Shown here: piece after piece, positions 63,596 through 64,000 of the stretch
Layout: every line of letters begins with the position of its first letter
How positions within the stretch are numbered: position 1 is the first letter of the stretch
Source: Rheinheimera sp. UJ63
GTDB taxonomy: Bacteria > Pseudomonadota > Gammaproteobacteria > Enterobacterales > Alteromonadaceae
Direction: 5' to 3'
NCBI RefSeq assembly: GCF_021568285.1
Contig: NZ_JAKGTQ010000004.1
Coordinates: 227,525-291,524, forward strand
Length of the DNA stretch: 64,000 bases
Translations under genes and position numbers: made by a program
Notes under the pieces: model-generated
Database searches by the model: none
The model's input: only the letters and a program-made list of their open reading frames with translations
What the model was told of the DNA's origin: nothing

Positions 63596-64000
63596 TAATA
63601 AACGTTTTGCTGGGATTTTCAGCAGTCAGTTAAATCCTTAATAAAAAGCGCTTGCAGGATATTTAAAAGGTCCTATAATGCGCGCCATGCCACGGGGGAT
63701 GCGGCGAACGAGAGTTCAGCGAAACCTGAGGTGATAAAGCGAAGTTGCAAAAATCTTTAAAAAAGACGCTTGACAGCAGAGTTTAAATCACTAAAATGGC
63801 CGCCTCGCTACAGGGTGCTGATGAAGGCCTCGAAAAGCGAAGTGAAGTAACAAGAGTCTGGTGTGATGATAAGTTTTAAAAAGAATTATCCTCACGCTTG
63901 ACTTAAAATCTGGTAGGTGTAAAATTCGCCTCCCGCTTTGAAGTTCAAAGCACGCTCTTTAACAATTCGCAATCAATTATCTGTGTGGGCACTTATGATG
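63596..64000 (+). promoter_or_regulatory. rRNA operon promoter region and leader
   Basis: No protein gene is present in the last 405 bases. Three tandem sigma70 promoters can be read: P1 TTGCAG-16-TATAAT (63652-63679), P2 TTGACA-16-TAAAAT (63770-63797) and P3 TTGACT-16-TAAAAT (63898-63925). Each is followed by a GC-rich discriminator. AT-rich UP-like runs precede P2 and P3. The antitermination boxA GCTCTTTAACAATT (63954-63967) and the conserved leader CTGTGTGGGCAC follow. The 16S gene begins beyond the window. Confidence 0.93.

Overview
The window is about 64 kb of chromosomal DNA from a gammaproteobacterium. The closest resemblance I can name is the Alteromonadales/Rheinheimera-Alishewanella kind; this is inferred from gene content and protein flavour, not from a search. 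Supporting signs are the miaB-ybeZ-ybeY-corC-lnt string, a complete ArcA/ArcB pair, a long Pseudomonas-type isocitrate lyase, DUF3293 and DUF2726 proteins, a large propeller/GGDEF/EAL sensor, and an rRNA operon leader with a typical gammaproteobacterial boxA. Genes are densely packed on both strands. I see no prophage, insertion sequence or CRISPR array.

Layout. 1-3.4 kb: the 3' part of a Lon-like protease and a secreted subtilisin. 3.7-9.1 kb (minus): lnt, corC, ybeY, ybeZ and miaB, covering envelope lipoprotein maturation and RNA processing. 9.2-19.8 kb: an EamA transporter, a 1497-residue sensor with cyclic-di-GMP synthesis and breakdown domains, a CobD-like membrane protein paired with mtnN, a pirin, and several small proteins. 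19.9-28.3 kb: the glyoxylate shunt, with aceB, a LysR regulator, aceA and, after three RNA-related or unknown genes, aceK. 28.5-34.2 kb: a YfcC-type transporter behind a heptamer repeat, a membrane protein fused to a spermidine-synthase-like domain, and a divergent cyanophycinase-like protein. 34.5-40.4 kb: gltBD for ammonium assimilation.

41-46 kb: arcB and arcA converge and touch stop codon to stop codon, followed by another histidine kinase. 46-54 kb: DUF3293, a small exported protein, rsmC-trmB, mutY-yggX, gcvA-hydrolase-DUF423-rlmM, and a secreted endonuclease/phosphatase-like protein. 54.5-60.6 kb: a TonB-dependent receptor, a strong terminator, then an apparent operon of uridine kinase, CNT nucleoside transporter and a 2-oxoglutarate/Fe(II) oxygenase. 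60.7-63.6 kb: tRNA-Leu(CAG), then a divergent pair made of a RimK-like ATP-grasp ligase and a GNAT-C39 peptidase fusion. 63.6-64 kb: three tandem stringent-type promoters and the boxA leader of an rRNA operon whose 16S gene lies beyond the window.

The two loci most likely to hold undescribed biology are the ATP-grasp ligase / acetyltransferase-peptidase pair (a candidate peptide synthesis, modification and cleavage system) and the uridine kinase-nucleoside transporter-oxygenase operon (a candidate oxidative nucleoside pathway). Everything else is mostly recognisable housekeeping and metabolic content, with some unusual arrangements noted under findings.
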